Below, piece by piece: positions 1 to 10,558 of a DNA stretch of 64,000 nt. Made by a program: the position numbers and the translations under genes. The notes under the pieces were generated by a model. The model was not told the DNA's origin. It did not search any database and was given only the letters and a program-made list of their open reading frames with translations. Source of the stretch: Emiliania huxleyi CCMP1516 (Eukaryota; Haptophyta; Isochrysidales; Noelaerhabdaceae); NCBI RefSeq assembly GCF_000372725.1, contig NW_005201025.1, positions 111,150 to 175,149 on the forward strand. The letters are read 5' to 3'. Position 1 is the stretch's first letter. Each line of letters opens with the position of its first letter.

Positions 1-1
1 T

Positions 2-1088
2 CGCACTTTGGGGTCCTCATGGGACGTGCAGGGCTCCGGGGGTGAGGGGGGTAAGCCCAGTCACGACGCGACAAGTCGAGAGCAGCTCGGCGAGCCGAAT
101 TTTGAGTTGTCGGGGGCCTTGTCGGTTGCTGCGAAGGGGGAGCGAGGGGCGTCTTTGTCGGCTCCGGTGGCGGCGGCCAAGGGGGCGGTGGCGGCGGCCA
201 AGGGGGCAGCCAAGGGGGCGGCTAAGGGCGCAACGGCGGCGAAGGGTGCCGCCGCCCGCTCGGCGGCCGCGGGGGACCGCGTGCAAGGCAAGTTCCAGGG
301 CTCGCTCGGCGGCTGCAATTGGTACAATGGCACCGTGACCGAGGTGCGCGGTGACCCCGACATCCGAGAGGGCCGGAGAGGAACCTCGGCTGAGGACTCT
401 CGGCTGCTCGAGAGTAGGTGCGCAGCGACGGCCGCTTCGACATCTGCTACGACGACGGCGACACGGAGCAGGCGGTGCCGCCGGAGTTTGTCAAGGTCGG
501 CTCGTCGAGTGGCGCCGGTCGGCCGCCCGCCAAGCGAAAGGCTGCCGGCGGCGGAAAGGCTGCTGCTGACAAGGGCGCGGGGCGAGCCAACGGCGTCGGC
601 GGCTCCTCGGCGGCGGGCCAGAAGCGCAAGCTCTCGAAGGTGGACGAGGCGGACTGGCTCGAGTCGCGTTTCTCGCCGCTCGCCGCCGAGTCGTCCAAGC
701 TGGCGCGCGGCGTTGCCGACGCTTTCGCCGAGCTGCCGCCCGAGGAGCAGGCGCGGCTGCTGCCGCTGCTGCCCGAGTGCGACCGCGACCCGGCGGCGCT
801 GCAGCGCGCCATGCGCTCGGAGCAGTTTGAGCAGGCCTTCATGAATTGGCGCGCGCGCGCCCCGCCGTCGCGCCAGCGCCGAGGCTGCGCCCGCCCTCAC
901 GTTTGCCACCCGCCGCAAACGCGTGCAGGCAGCAGCAGCTGGCTTCTGGCGAGTACGACCCGGCGTGCGCGGAGATGGTGCGGGCGCGTCGCTCGGCCGC
1001 CGAGCGCAAGGCCAAGCGTGCGCAGGATCTCGGCCGTGAGAGGTTGCGCCAGGCGGTGTCCGGCGCGCCGCCTCTCGGTAGCGCGTGA
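2..1088 (+). CDS. Tudor-like / DEUBAD-domain nuclear protein, 5' partial
   Basis: Probable chromatin-associated protein; the start lies before the window. Three exons are fixed by reading frame: <2-343, 418-848 and 929-1088 (TGA). Exon 1 holds an Ala/Lys-rich stretch of AAKG repeats and then GDRVQGKFQGS, which joins across the first intron to VRSDGRFDICYDDGDTE, the pattern of a Tudor/Agenet-like barrel. Exon 2 ends in LPPEEQARLLPLLPECDRD and FEQAFMNW, joined to QQQLASGEYDPACAEM in exon 3. This is the pattern of a DEUBAD helical domain (ASXL, NFRKB, UCH37-activator type). Family assignment is by motif recognition only. The first intron is GTGCGC...TAG, flanked by an exact 8-bp direct repeat AGGTGCGC (342-349 and 416-423). 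The second uses a GC donor. A Tudor-like plus DEUBAD combination would suit an INO80- or histone-H2A-deubiquitinase-type complex, but that is inference. Confidence 0.6.
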
Positions 1089-1476
1089 GGGTTGCTCGCC
1101 ACCGCTACCGCCGCTCCTTCTCCCCGCGCCGCTGTCGACGTGTCGCTCTCCCTCTGGCTGAGCCTCTGCCCGCTTCCCAGCCGCCGCACTGTTCACTGCC
1201 ATGCGCACCCTAGCAGGTTCGCTCCCCCCCCCCCCCCCCTCCCCCACTCCGGCTCGACCCCCCGCTAGCTGCGTGGCCGAGCGTTCCTTTTCAGCCTCTG
1301 GGCCCGCCATGCCCCACCCTCCGCCAAGATCTCCCGTGCTCCCTCCCTTCAGACATCTGCCCCTCTGCCCCTCTCCGGCTCGTAGTCGTCGTTAAGGAGC
1401 GGTTTTCGGAGCCGTACCGAGGGGGTCCAAAACGGGCGAACATGCGTTTTTCGACGACCACACGCGCGATGTGTTT
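1089..1476. other. Intergenic, no gene seen
   Basis: It contains a run of about 14 C at 1226-1239 and pyrimidine-rich sequence. No coding pattern or RNA gene is supported. Confidence 0.5.
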
Positions 1477-1878
1477 GGCTAGTTCCATTTCACTGTGGCA
1501 CAGCTCGCGTTATACAAAACCTTGATTTTGACCATTGCGCGAAAAATGTACCTCTCGGCGGTGCCTTCCAGAGGCAGGAGCTGCGACCCCGCCGAGTAGA
1601 CGGGCGCACACAGCAGGTGGCGCGGTGTGCGCCCGTCCACTCGGCGGGGTCGCAGCTGCCTCTGCGCGTCCTGGGGAGGTACATTTGTTGCGCACCGGAG
1701 ACGACTCGACGCCGCTGAGATCGGAGATCAAGCTCTGACAGGTCACACGTCGCTCCTTTGACGCCGACATGACTCAGTCACCCGTGCAGAGCACCTCAGT
1801 ACACGGTCTCGACGCGCTCGCTACGACGCCTGTGAGCTGTGACCCGTCTCGGGTCAGGTGGCACGACGCTCATCGCGT
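1477..1878 (+). mobile_element. TIR element family A, left-end fragment
   Basis: It begins GGCTAGTTCCATTTCACTG and matches the first ~400 bp of the full-length copy at 29082-29837. The match stops at about 1878, where the broken gene on the minus strand begins. The fragment contains the family's long hairpin (1569-1664). The right half is missing. Confidence 0.8.
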
Positions 1879-3166
1879 ATAGGTCGCGGCCTTTCGATAG
1901 CAACTTGGGACGTCATCACCAACGCCCATCTCGCTGAGGCGCTGCAGCTCCTTTGCAATGTCCATCTTGCAACGCCCGAAGCTTGTGTACCGGAAGTCTT
2001 GCTCATTCGTGCACGTGGACAGCACATCGCAACCCAAGGCTATGCGCAGCTGAGCGAATGACGACTGGTTGTCCACAACGATTTTCCCCTTCTTCTTGTC
2101 GAATCGTAAGCTCCCACCCCCTCGACCAATGCCCCTGTAGACCCCACCCCTGGTCCCGGGCCCCACAAGCTCCATTGCTGCCACTAAGTCGCCGTGCTGG
2201 GGTACTCGATGCTGCCTGTGGATGAACGTCCGGTGCTCACGCATGCTCACGCGCTGCTCTTCGGTGAGGTACTTTGCCTCCGCATAGGGCAATACCTCCC
2301 AATGTTGCTGGTTGTGACGCTCAAAAAGGATGTTGCCGTCGCGGTCCATCACCCACAATGCCACAAATAATTTGGTGCATGCTTCGGATCGATGCCCCGG
2401 TAGTTATCCTCACCTTCCTCGGCCTTCAAGAAGAAACCTGGTTTCAAGTATTGGTCTTTGGTGAGGTTCTGGCGAGCTCCATCAATATATGCAGCCGCTT
2501 TGTTACCATCGTGGCAAATGATAGCAAACGTGGGCGGCAAATGATACACGCAACCACTGTATAAGAAAAAACCTGCACGCCTATCTTTGATCTCTTCTGC
2601 TTTCTCTCTGTCTTGTGCAGCTCGGTCTCCAGGGCTTTCTGGGTTCAGCGACGTGAGTTCCATTTCGCGCTGCATACAAGGATTGCCTCGTGGCGACACC
2701 ACAGCATCGAAACCCTCACCGTCGAGTTCTCGAGCAGTGCACTGTCTGGCTTGCCGCAGTACTCCCTAACTGTCATCCCGTCCAGCAAGTCTGCTGGGTC
2801 CACACCAGGGAGCCGGAGGCCCACGTCGTCAAGGTTTTTGTCAAAGTGGGCGCCAGAAGAGGATTTGAATTTCAAATAGAACGCGAGTTGGGGACTTTGA
2901 CTGGCTGGCTCGGACCCGGGGACGCCATGTGCCTTGTAGAGCCAATGTCCGACAGCGGTGGCACCAGCAGCGGCGATGACCAACGGCATACACACACACA
3001 CACGCACAACCTGGGCTCGGGGAAAGCACAGTTCTCGTACAGGTGCCTGGAAAAAGCTCTGAGCACCGCTCTCAATTTCCAGGTTCTCCATGGCCGCTGG
3101 TGGAGCTCCCACAAAAGATGCTAGGCAAATTTGATCCAGAGACCTGCAACAATCGTAAAACACCAA
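1870..3166 (-). pseudogene. Broken minus-strand gene, unknown family, one membrane segment
   Basis: Read from 3166 downwards, three consecutive reading frames give one plausible protein. The first (to about 2700) carries a hydrophobic stretch around MPLVIAAAGATAVGHWLY, then LRLPGVDPADLLDGMTV. The second (about 2702-2349) contains GFFLYSGCVYHLPPTFAII. The third (2364-1870) contains ALWVMDRDGNILFERHNQ and GKIVVDNQSSFAQL. Frame changes near 2700 and 2355 have no obvious splice sites, so frameshifts are more likely than introns. The TGA at 1870-1872 lies inside the neighbouring family A repeat, so the original C-terminus has been lost. Base composition is less GC-rich than the flanking genes, which may point to an origin outside the host genome. 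I do not recognise the family. Confidence 0.5.
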
Positions 3167-3276
3167 TGCTTTTCCGACTGCCCAATCAGAAGACGTAGCA
3201 TATCACTTGGCCATGGGCTCTCGAAGGGTATCCTACAATGACGTGCGTGGGACATCAGAGGCATGGTCCCAGCCCC

Positions 3277-3442
3277 CTTGCTAGTCCTTCAGTACTTGAA
3301 TCTGGAAATACTGAAGGACCAATCATTATGGTATGGGACCTAACATTCTGAAGACCCGCCTCCTTGCTAGTCCGTCAATATTTGAATACTGAAAGACCAA
3401 GCATTCTGGTATGCTACATTCTGACGACACGCCCCCTTGCTA
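3277..3442. repeat. Short tandem repeat of ~80 bp with hairpin
   Basis: Two imperfect units start with CCTTGCTAGTCC (about 3277 and 3361) and a third partial unit starts at about 3433. Each holds an A/T-richer segment ending in ACATTCTGA. The first unit contains an inverted repeat TCCTTCAGTA ... TACTGAAGGA. Confidence 0.6.
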
Positions 3443-3580
3443 GATAGATGAGCAGGGGGGTCCGGGGGGCGATAGCCCCCCGGTGAAACCAACTGACGGC
3501 GTCCCAACAAATCTGCCCATCTGGTAAGACCCCTGGGGTACCGTGTGCAGGAACCAAATATCACACTGGCTGGCCCCTGT

Positions 3581-3901
3581 GCAATAGGTAGGTAGGTCCG
3601 GTTTTGACCGCCCCAGAGGCCCCCGCAATAGGTAGGTAGGTGGTGGTGGTGGGGTGGGGGTGGGGGGGGGGTTTAAAAAACCGCTTCGCTCGCGCGGGAG
3701 ACGGCGCGTTTAGCCGCGAACGGGGCCATGCCAGACGTGTCGCCTGAGGCTGGGACGCCAGCCGAGACGGGTGCGGAGGCGGCGCCGCCTATTCACAGAG
3801 GGCTCAACGGGTATTTTTCGCTTCGCTGCGCTGCCCCGCAATAGGCAGGTAGGTGGGGCACGGAGCCTGGCGGTTGGCGCCCGCAATAGGTAGATAGGTA
3901 G
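3581..3901. repeat. Dispersed GCAATAGGTAGGTAGG motif, four copies
   Basis: The motif or a one- or two-base variant occurs at about 3581, 3625, 3838 and 3883. It is always preceded by C/G-rich sequence and lies just upstream of the carboxypeptidase gene. No known function is recognised. The spacing is irregular. Confidence 0.6.
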
Positions 3902-3984
3902 GGCGTTTTGGCGCGACTCAGTGCGCAGACCCCCTATCTGGCTAGGAGCCGGAACCCAGGGCGAAACCGACTTTCGCGCCGAGC

Positions 3985-6900
3985 ATGGATGCTGAGAGCA
4001 AGAATGGCTCCGGCGCCCTCCTCGTGGAGCTGAACGCACCCTGGCCTCCGGCGGTCGGCCTCGTCTCTCGTGCGGCGGGACGGGCCGTCCGTGAGCAGCC
4101 AGCCAGCTCCGCCGTGCGCTTTGGGTGCACACAGCTCGAGTGGCGACGGCTGCAGCAGCTCACTCGTGCAGCGCGCGTGGTGCACTCCGAGCTGGGTGAA
4201 TATTACGCCGACCGCGCCGTGGCCGCGACCCTGCCCGAGCGCGGCCGCCGCCTGGCGAGCAGGCCTGCGGCTCCGCTCCGAGGGAGTGTGGGAGGGTATC
4301 TCAGCGAGGAGGAGCAGGCCGCGGAGTTCAAGCGGCTGGCGGCAGCCTACCCGTCGTGGCTGGCCCCACCGGAAACCGTCGGCCGCTCGCGCCAAGGGCG
4401 GCCCATCTGGCTGCTCTGCGCGAGCCGGGACCTTCTTGGCTGCAGGCAGACAGCGCACTACAGAGGAATGCGCAAACCTCTCGCACATTCACACACACAC
4501 GCGTACCGTCGCCAAGAGACTCTCTCTCCGTCGCCTGCAGGCCTTCCCGCCAGGCCGGCGACGAGAGGGGCGGCAAGCCAGCGGTGCTGTACACCGCGCT
4601 GCTGCACGCGAGAGAGCCGGCGTCGCTCGCGTGCTTGCTGCACTTTTTGCGCACGCTGCTGCACTCGGCGGAGGAGGGCGACCCAGGCATCCGAATCACA
4701 CACCACACCGTTCAAGACGACCACGAGAGAGAGGATGAGAGGGGGGGTGCGGCCCAGGCGCCAGTAGTCAACAATGACGCCCGTAAAAGTGCCGAGGCGG
4801 TGCGGGGCCGCCAGCTGCTGCTACTCCTCTTCACAGCCCCAGCCGTGAACAGGTGCCGCCGAGTTGCTCTCTCGCCGCAAGCTCCTCTTCCTCCCCAGCC
4901 TCAACCCCGACGGGTGGGCGTGGAACGAGCGCAGGCTGCCATCATTGTCATGATTACGACGAGTACTGCACGGGCTCTTCACACCGCGACGTGTGAACAG
5001 GTGGCCGAGAGGCGGCGGGATGAAGCGGAAGAACGGGCTCCGCACGTGCAGCCGCCGCAGCGCCGACGACCAGATCACAGACGGCGTCGACTTGAACCGC
5101 AACTTTGGCTTCCAGTGGGGGTACACGCAGGAGGCGGGCTCGAGCGGCCGCGGCTGCGACGAGGAGAGCTGCGCGGCTGGCTTGTGCGAGCTGTGAGCGG
5201 CGTCTCCTCACGGCTGCGGGTGTGGTCAGGAGTATCGTGGCGCGGCGGCCTTCTCCGAGCCCGAGACGCGCGCGGTGCGGGACGTGATGGACGCCCACGC
5301 GGTGCGGGCGGTGTTGCACTGGCGCGAGCAGAGGGGGGGCGGGGGGGGGCGGGGGGCTCTCGCTCTGCAGTTACCGCCTCTGGCTGTGATCAGGCACGGC
5401 TGGGGCAACTCGCTCGCCTACCCGTTTGCGTATGACTGGCACGCACCGCTGCGCTCGGCAGCAGCTGTTTGAGCCCTCTATTTGTGCCATTCTTCTCCCT
5501 CCCTGCAGGCACGCGCCGCTGCCGTCGGCCGAGTTGGAGCGCTACCAGGAGCTCAGCCGCGCCATGACTTCGCTAAACGGCTACAGCCACGGCGGCGATT
5601 GGGAGGGCGTCGGCCACACGCCGACGGGGACGTGAGCTGAGCCGCGACGTTGCGTCCCTCAGGCCGCGCTTGGGAGTCGGTCGGCTACCACGCAAATGGC
5701 GAGGCGGACGATTGGGGCTACGGCACGCGCGGCCTCCTCTCGATGTCTCTCGAGGTTGGCTCGTCGCGCGACGGCTTCTGGCCCTCACCCGCTCGCATCG
5801 GCACCCTCTCGGCCGCAACGCTCTGGCCCGCGCTGACTTTCGCGCACCGCGCCGCTGCCGTGCTGCAGCTCCACTCGCTGCAGCTACAGCCGGCAGCCAT
5901 GATTAGTCCCCAATCCTGAGCAGCGGCGAATCCTTCTCTCTATTGATCGGCTCCCCTCGCTGCAGCAGCTGCCGCCGAGCGACGAGATGGGCGGCGACGG
6001 CACGGGCGAGGCGGGGGCGGGGAACGGGCGCACCGGCGTGTGGCTCCAGCTCAACGTGCACAATGCCGGCCTGCACGACATCCGATGTGCGAGGTGACAT
6101 TCTGTCAAGCGCACTAGAGATTGGCATGAGTACTCTCCTGTAGGCCTCGCCGACCCTCCGGCGCGGTGGCGGCTGTGCGTGCAGGCGCCGGGAGGGTGGG
6201 CCCACATGCTGCCGGCGGCGGAGTGGCGCTCGGGCGGACAGGTCGAGCAGGGCCCTGCCAACGCGAGCCAGCTGCGGCGCTGCGCGGAGCTGTTTGGTCG
6301 GCGCCGCCGCCCGCGGCAGCTGCGCGGCCTCGCGCGAGGGGAGGAGAGAATCGCCGAGATAAGCGAGATGCGACGAGATGCGACGAGGCAATCACGACGA
6401 GGCCTCACTGCACGAGATTGTGCTCCACCCCTGCACTCACAGGCGTGGCGGCTTCCGCCGCTCGGGATCGTTTGGCAGCGCACGGGCGCGAAGCCGTGGC
6501 TACGCCTCGCGCTGAGCTTCGAGCCCGTGGGAGACCTCTCCGCCGCCGCCGCCGCGCTCATTGCACCGCCTCGCTTGCTCGAGGTCGCAACGGACCGCAA
6601 GACGCTTTCTGTGTGCGACGACCTCTGCTTCTGCGCCGCCCCGCGGCCCGCCGAGTCGAGTGGCGCAGCGGCGCCGTGGGCGGCGTCCACGGTGCAATAC
6701 GCCCGCAGCTGCCGCGCCGCTCGGCCAGAGGGGTCCGAGTGCGGCAAGCCAGCGGTCGCGCAGCGCAGCCCCGCGAACCGGGCGTCTGGGACGGCGAACC
6801 AGTTCTTTGCCTACACGCCCTCCCGCGGCGCCGCGCGCTGCACTGTGAGCGCGTCTCACTTGGGCTTGGTCCTCGTCGTCTACCGCTCGTGCGGACGCCT

Positions 6901-7084
6901 CGGGCCGCAGCAGCCGGTCGGGTTCGGCAACACGGAGCGGCGCCGAACGCTTCGCGTGTCCGTCCCCTGCGAGAGCGGGCAGCCGCTAATCATCTACTGG
7001 TCGGCGGAGTACGCCCCCGGGAGCTTCTTGTTTGCCGTGAGCGAGGAGCCGGGCAGCAGTGCGCACCGCCACCGGGCATTGTAG
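3985..7084 (+). CDS. Zinc metallocarboxypeptidase, M14 family, multi-exon
   Basis: Removes C-terminal residues from peptides through a bound zinc (family knowledge). Recognisable parts in order: YLSEEEQAAEFKRLAAAYPS and GRSRQGRPIWLLCASRD (domain start, exon 1); LLHAREPAS, with the HxxE zinc motif (~4600); LFLPSLNPDGWAWNERR; DGVDLNRNFGFQWG (~5085); YRGAAAFSEPETRAVRDVM (~5240); HGWGNSLAYPFAYDW; WGYGTRGLLSMSLEVG with the catalytic Glu (~5750); then a ~300-residue C-terminal region ending at TAG 7084. Exons lie in different frames and introns are short. The intron 5439-5508 is fixed by YDW|HAPLPSA. Its first bases encode HAPLRSA, a near copy of the next exon, and the donor is GC. The ATG at 3985 is the first in frame. 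Exact borders of several exons and any signal peptide are not settled. The C-terminal extension after the catalytic domain is unassigned. Confidence 0.75.
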
Positions 7085-7183
7085 CCAGGAGAGGACCCCC
7101 CCCCAGCCTACACCACACGCACAGTCCTCGGCCGCACGCCTCGCGGATTCGGCGCTCGAGCGAGCCTCCTCTATCCCTTTAAA

Positions 7184-8990
7184 GGCTAGTTCCATTTCAC
7201 TCTGACACGCGCTAATCTCTTGAAAACGTCTCCAACGGAGCTCCATGTTGCTCCCAGCGCCATCCCCCGCGCTCCCTGCGGCCATGGTCGATGATCCTAG
7301 TAAGTAGTATGAGAGGTCATCGGCTACCGCAACGGAGCGACCCAACTCGTCGACATCGTCGTTCGTCCGAACGTGATGGTGTGCCTCAAAGTCAGCCTTC
7401 GGAGGCTATCGTGGGGGTCGAGCCCTTAGGGGACCCAGTCGGTTCTGGGCCGGATTTTTTTAAGACCTTTTAAGAAACGAGGAGGTTTGGGGGCTTAAAA
7501 TTGCCATTTAAGACGCCGTTTTCTCTGGGGGGAGGCGGGGGCCCCCGGAGGCACCGTGCGCCGCGCAGCAGTGCGGAAACGGGGCTCCGGCTCTTCTAGT
7601 CTCTACTAGCACCGACTTCCCGAATGATCACGGTTGATCAGAGGGCAGATTTGGAGAGATCTCGAGGAGTACATACAGATAGACCCTCTAAACCATAAGA
7701 AACTTCCAACCTGATCGGTCGTACTGACCGCCGACAGATCACTCCAGACAGCAGACAGGCCGACGTCTGCACACGGCCGGCCGGGCGAGAGGCTTGACAC
7801 GATCCGACCCTGCGACCCTGACGCTGCTGCTCTAGCTACCAGACATGCGCTGCTGACTGCTGCCACAATGTGCGACCGGTGCTGACCCACTTGGCGGCCT
7901 TCCCGGTCAGTGGTGAGGCGCAGTTCAGAGCTGTCGATGGCGCGATGCCGCACTGGTCCCACATCGGTGACACGAGACCACCACGTTTGCCGGTCCAAGA
8001 GAGAGGCACCGGCGCTGTCCTGAGAAGGTGCATGGTCCCTCTTGACTGCCCATGCGCGCGAGGCTGTGTAGGCATAGCCTCGAGAGTGCCAGCAGCCAAT
8101 CCGAGGCAGTTTGTGACGCGCATTGCGTCAGAAGCGTGCACGCGCTGGAAGGACACCTTCCTACTGGCCGTACGATCAGGTCGTCACTGAATGCCGAAGA
8201 CTAAGGCCGCGAGCTATGCAGGCGGTCAGTTGAGCAGCATGGCACGGTCAGCAGCGCCGAAAGGATGTCGCAAGGCGTGATAGCATGGCCGCAAGTACGC
8301 CGAATTCCCCCTAGGGCCCTCGCCTCCCCCCAGAGGCCGTTTTCTCTAATACTGCCGTTATTAGGCACAAACCCGCCTCTGAAGACACATCTGTAAGTCT
8401 GGGGTGCACTGGCAGGAGCCATACTCGCATAGGGGGACGCGTGCTAGCTGACTGTAGCCAGCTTCCCGGCCTCCGGCGTCTACCGGGAGCCTCCCGGACC
8501 ATCGACCTCGGGAGCTCTCCCGCACCGTTTAAGCGTTTAAGACCGTTGAAGGAATTGGCGGCCCAGCAGCTCTTAAAACCGGCCTAGGCCGGTTTTAAGC
8601 CGTTTAAGCCGCAGGCGCCCCAGGGGCGCCCACCCTTTTAAGCCTAGGGGTCCCCTAAGGTCGAGCCGGCGGTGGCCGTGACATGTGGTTCCACCACCCC
8701 TCGTAGGCTTTGCCTCTGACCGCCACCGTTCCCAGGCTGCCTAATGATATGGAAAGGAAGGCTCGGCGAGCGTATAGAAGCGTGCTCGACCTCGTCGTGG
8801 CAACCTGCACGGCAGCGCTGGCAGGCGCGATGAGCGTCGTGCCACCTGACCCGAGACGGGTCACAGGCGTCGTAGCGAGCGCGTCGAGACCGTGTACTGA
8901 GGTGCTCTGCACGGGTGAGTCACGTCGGCGTCAAAGGAGCGACGTGTGACCTGTCAGAGCGTGATCTCCGATCTCAGCGACGTCGATTCG
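7184..8990 (-). mobile_element. TIR element family A, inverted copy split by a nested element
   Basis: It starts GGCTAGTTCCATTTCACTC at 7184. On the minus strand it matches the right part of the 29082-29837 copy up to 7424 and again from 8660 to about 8990, where the left end is lost. The interruption is the nested element 7425-8659. Confidence 0.8.
7425..8659. mobile_element. Nested 1235-bp TIR element with 8-bp target duplication
   Basis: The ends are CTTAGGGGACCC and its inverse. It is flanked by GTCGAGCC at 7417-7424 and 8660-8667. The same site without insertion is present once at 29622-29629 (as GGCTCGAC) in the full-length family A copy. Both sub-terminal regions carry many TTTAAG motifs (7465-7510 and 8528-8642). 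There is no transposase, so it is non-autonomous. An 8-bp duplication fits hAT- or P-type transposition (family knowledge), although the terminal bases are not the usual hAT ones. Confidence 0.85.
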
Positions 8991-10558
8991 CCTTCGGTGG
9001 CGACAGCTAGGATGCATATCCTCTTTCGTTTTTCGTCCGATGGCCCTCTCTGGGAAGCTGGCGGGTGCACGCAGACGGACCTTGTGTGTGCACGGAACGC
9101 TTAAAAAGTGGGTGCTCTACCGCGTCACTTTTTTGAGTAGATCGTGCCCCGAGCTGGCCGTCTATTTATACATTATATAATATATTTTACAGTGAAATCG
9201 GGAACAGCCAAAGCACTGTGTGGAACGCGCTTGCGGATGCGCGCCCCAAAATGTCCGCCTCAAAAGGCCTCGTTCTCGCCCCTTTCCTGTACGCGTGGGT
9301 CTCAGAGGACGAATGCGCACCGGACCTTCGAGGACATCAAAGTCGGCTGCGCCCTACGGCCATCCAGCCGGCTCTCGAGTGTCGCAGCGCGACGCGCTTC
9401 ACCCCTCGACTCCGCGCTGCGAGTCGATCTGGAGACGACGCTCGGCCACCGCCAACTCCACCCTGACGCGTCGCACATGCGCCGAGTGTCCCCCCCGAGG
9501 GTGTCCTTGTATAGTATGCTTGGTTGCGAGTTAAAAAAAGCCCGTTCCGCACCCGCAGCCAGCAGCAGTACACATGCCGTTCTGGTGCCCCTCGGCTGGC
9601 CAGAGGACGACTCACAATGCAAAATCGGAAAGACGTCACGAGGGGCCGTATAAACGGTACCGCAGCGGCCCGGGACACTAACAGTGAATTGCTGCCACTC
9701 GCCCGGCCTCCTCCCCCTCGGGGTCGCCCGGAAAGTGGGCTTGCGCACCGGCGCCCCCCCCAGCACGCCGACCCGAGGTGTACCCTCCGGCCACCTGGGC
9801 GGGGAGCGGAGTCCGATTTTGGCCCATTGGCTTCATCATGATGGATACGGAGGTGGCCAGCCCTTGGTTGTGCACCTGCGGCGCGAAGAGGAGGTGATCT
9901 CGGCGGACGACGGCCGTGCCAAGAGCGGGTGCAGCGCGGAAGAGGGTGCGCAGCGCGTCGCGGCCGCGCGCTTGGGAGCCGGGGGGATGGCCGGAGGGGG
10001 TGGGACGCCTGCATGTCCTCGAAGCTCCCACCCGCATACGCAAGCCGAGCCGCGAACGGCGGGGAGGGAGTTTTGGAGGGTCAGCCAAGGACGCGCATGG
10101 CGAGTGACAAATAGAGGCGACTTCGCTCTACACCGGTTTGCCATCGTGAGTCTTTCGCGGTTCGCGCGCGGCCTCGCGACGCCGCCGCGACGACGGGCCG
10201 ACAGTGTTTTCTCAGAGTTACTCGAACAAAACGGGTATAGCAGCAATTTCTCAGCCCCGGGCCGCTCGCGCCTCGCGCGGCCGCTGCTCACGCGAGATGT
10301 TCTTCGAGCGCGAACGACAACGACGCACCACACGACGATCTGCAGGAGGTATCGCGGGACACAGCCGCTGCGCAGGCTCGGCTCACGGGCGCCGCAAGGC
10401 AGCCCGGGGCATCAGGGAGAGGGCAGGTGTGGGTGGGTGGGTGGGGAGAGTGGGGGCGGGTCCAACGGTAGCGTGCGGGTCCAACGGTAGGGGAGAGTGG
10501 GGGCTTGGAGAGGGGTAGTGTACACGGCTCCGATTCAGTGCGCGGAGCCGGACGCCGC
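8991..10558. other. Intergenic region without a supported gene
   Basis: An AT-rich tract lies at 9165-9193 in otherwise GC-rich DNA. A G-rich stretch with GGGTGGGTGGG and two copies of GGGTCCAACGGTA lies at about 10428-10495. Long open frames exist on both strands, but none has a recognisable domain. Confidence 0.4.

Noticed and set aside
3460..3490. Rho-independent-terminator-like hairpin GGGGGGC-GAT-AGCCCCCC
   Set aside because: Not meaningful in a eukaryotic intergenic region, and there is no U tract.
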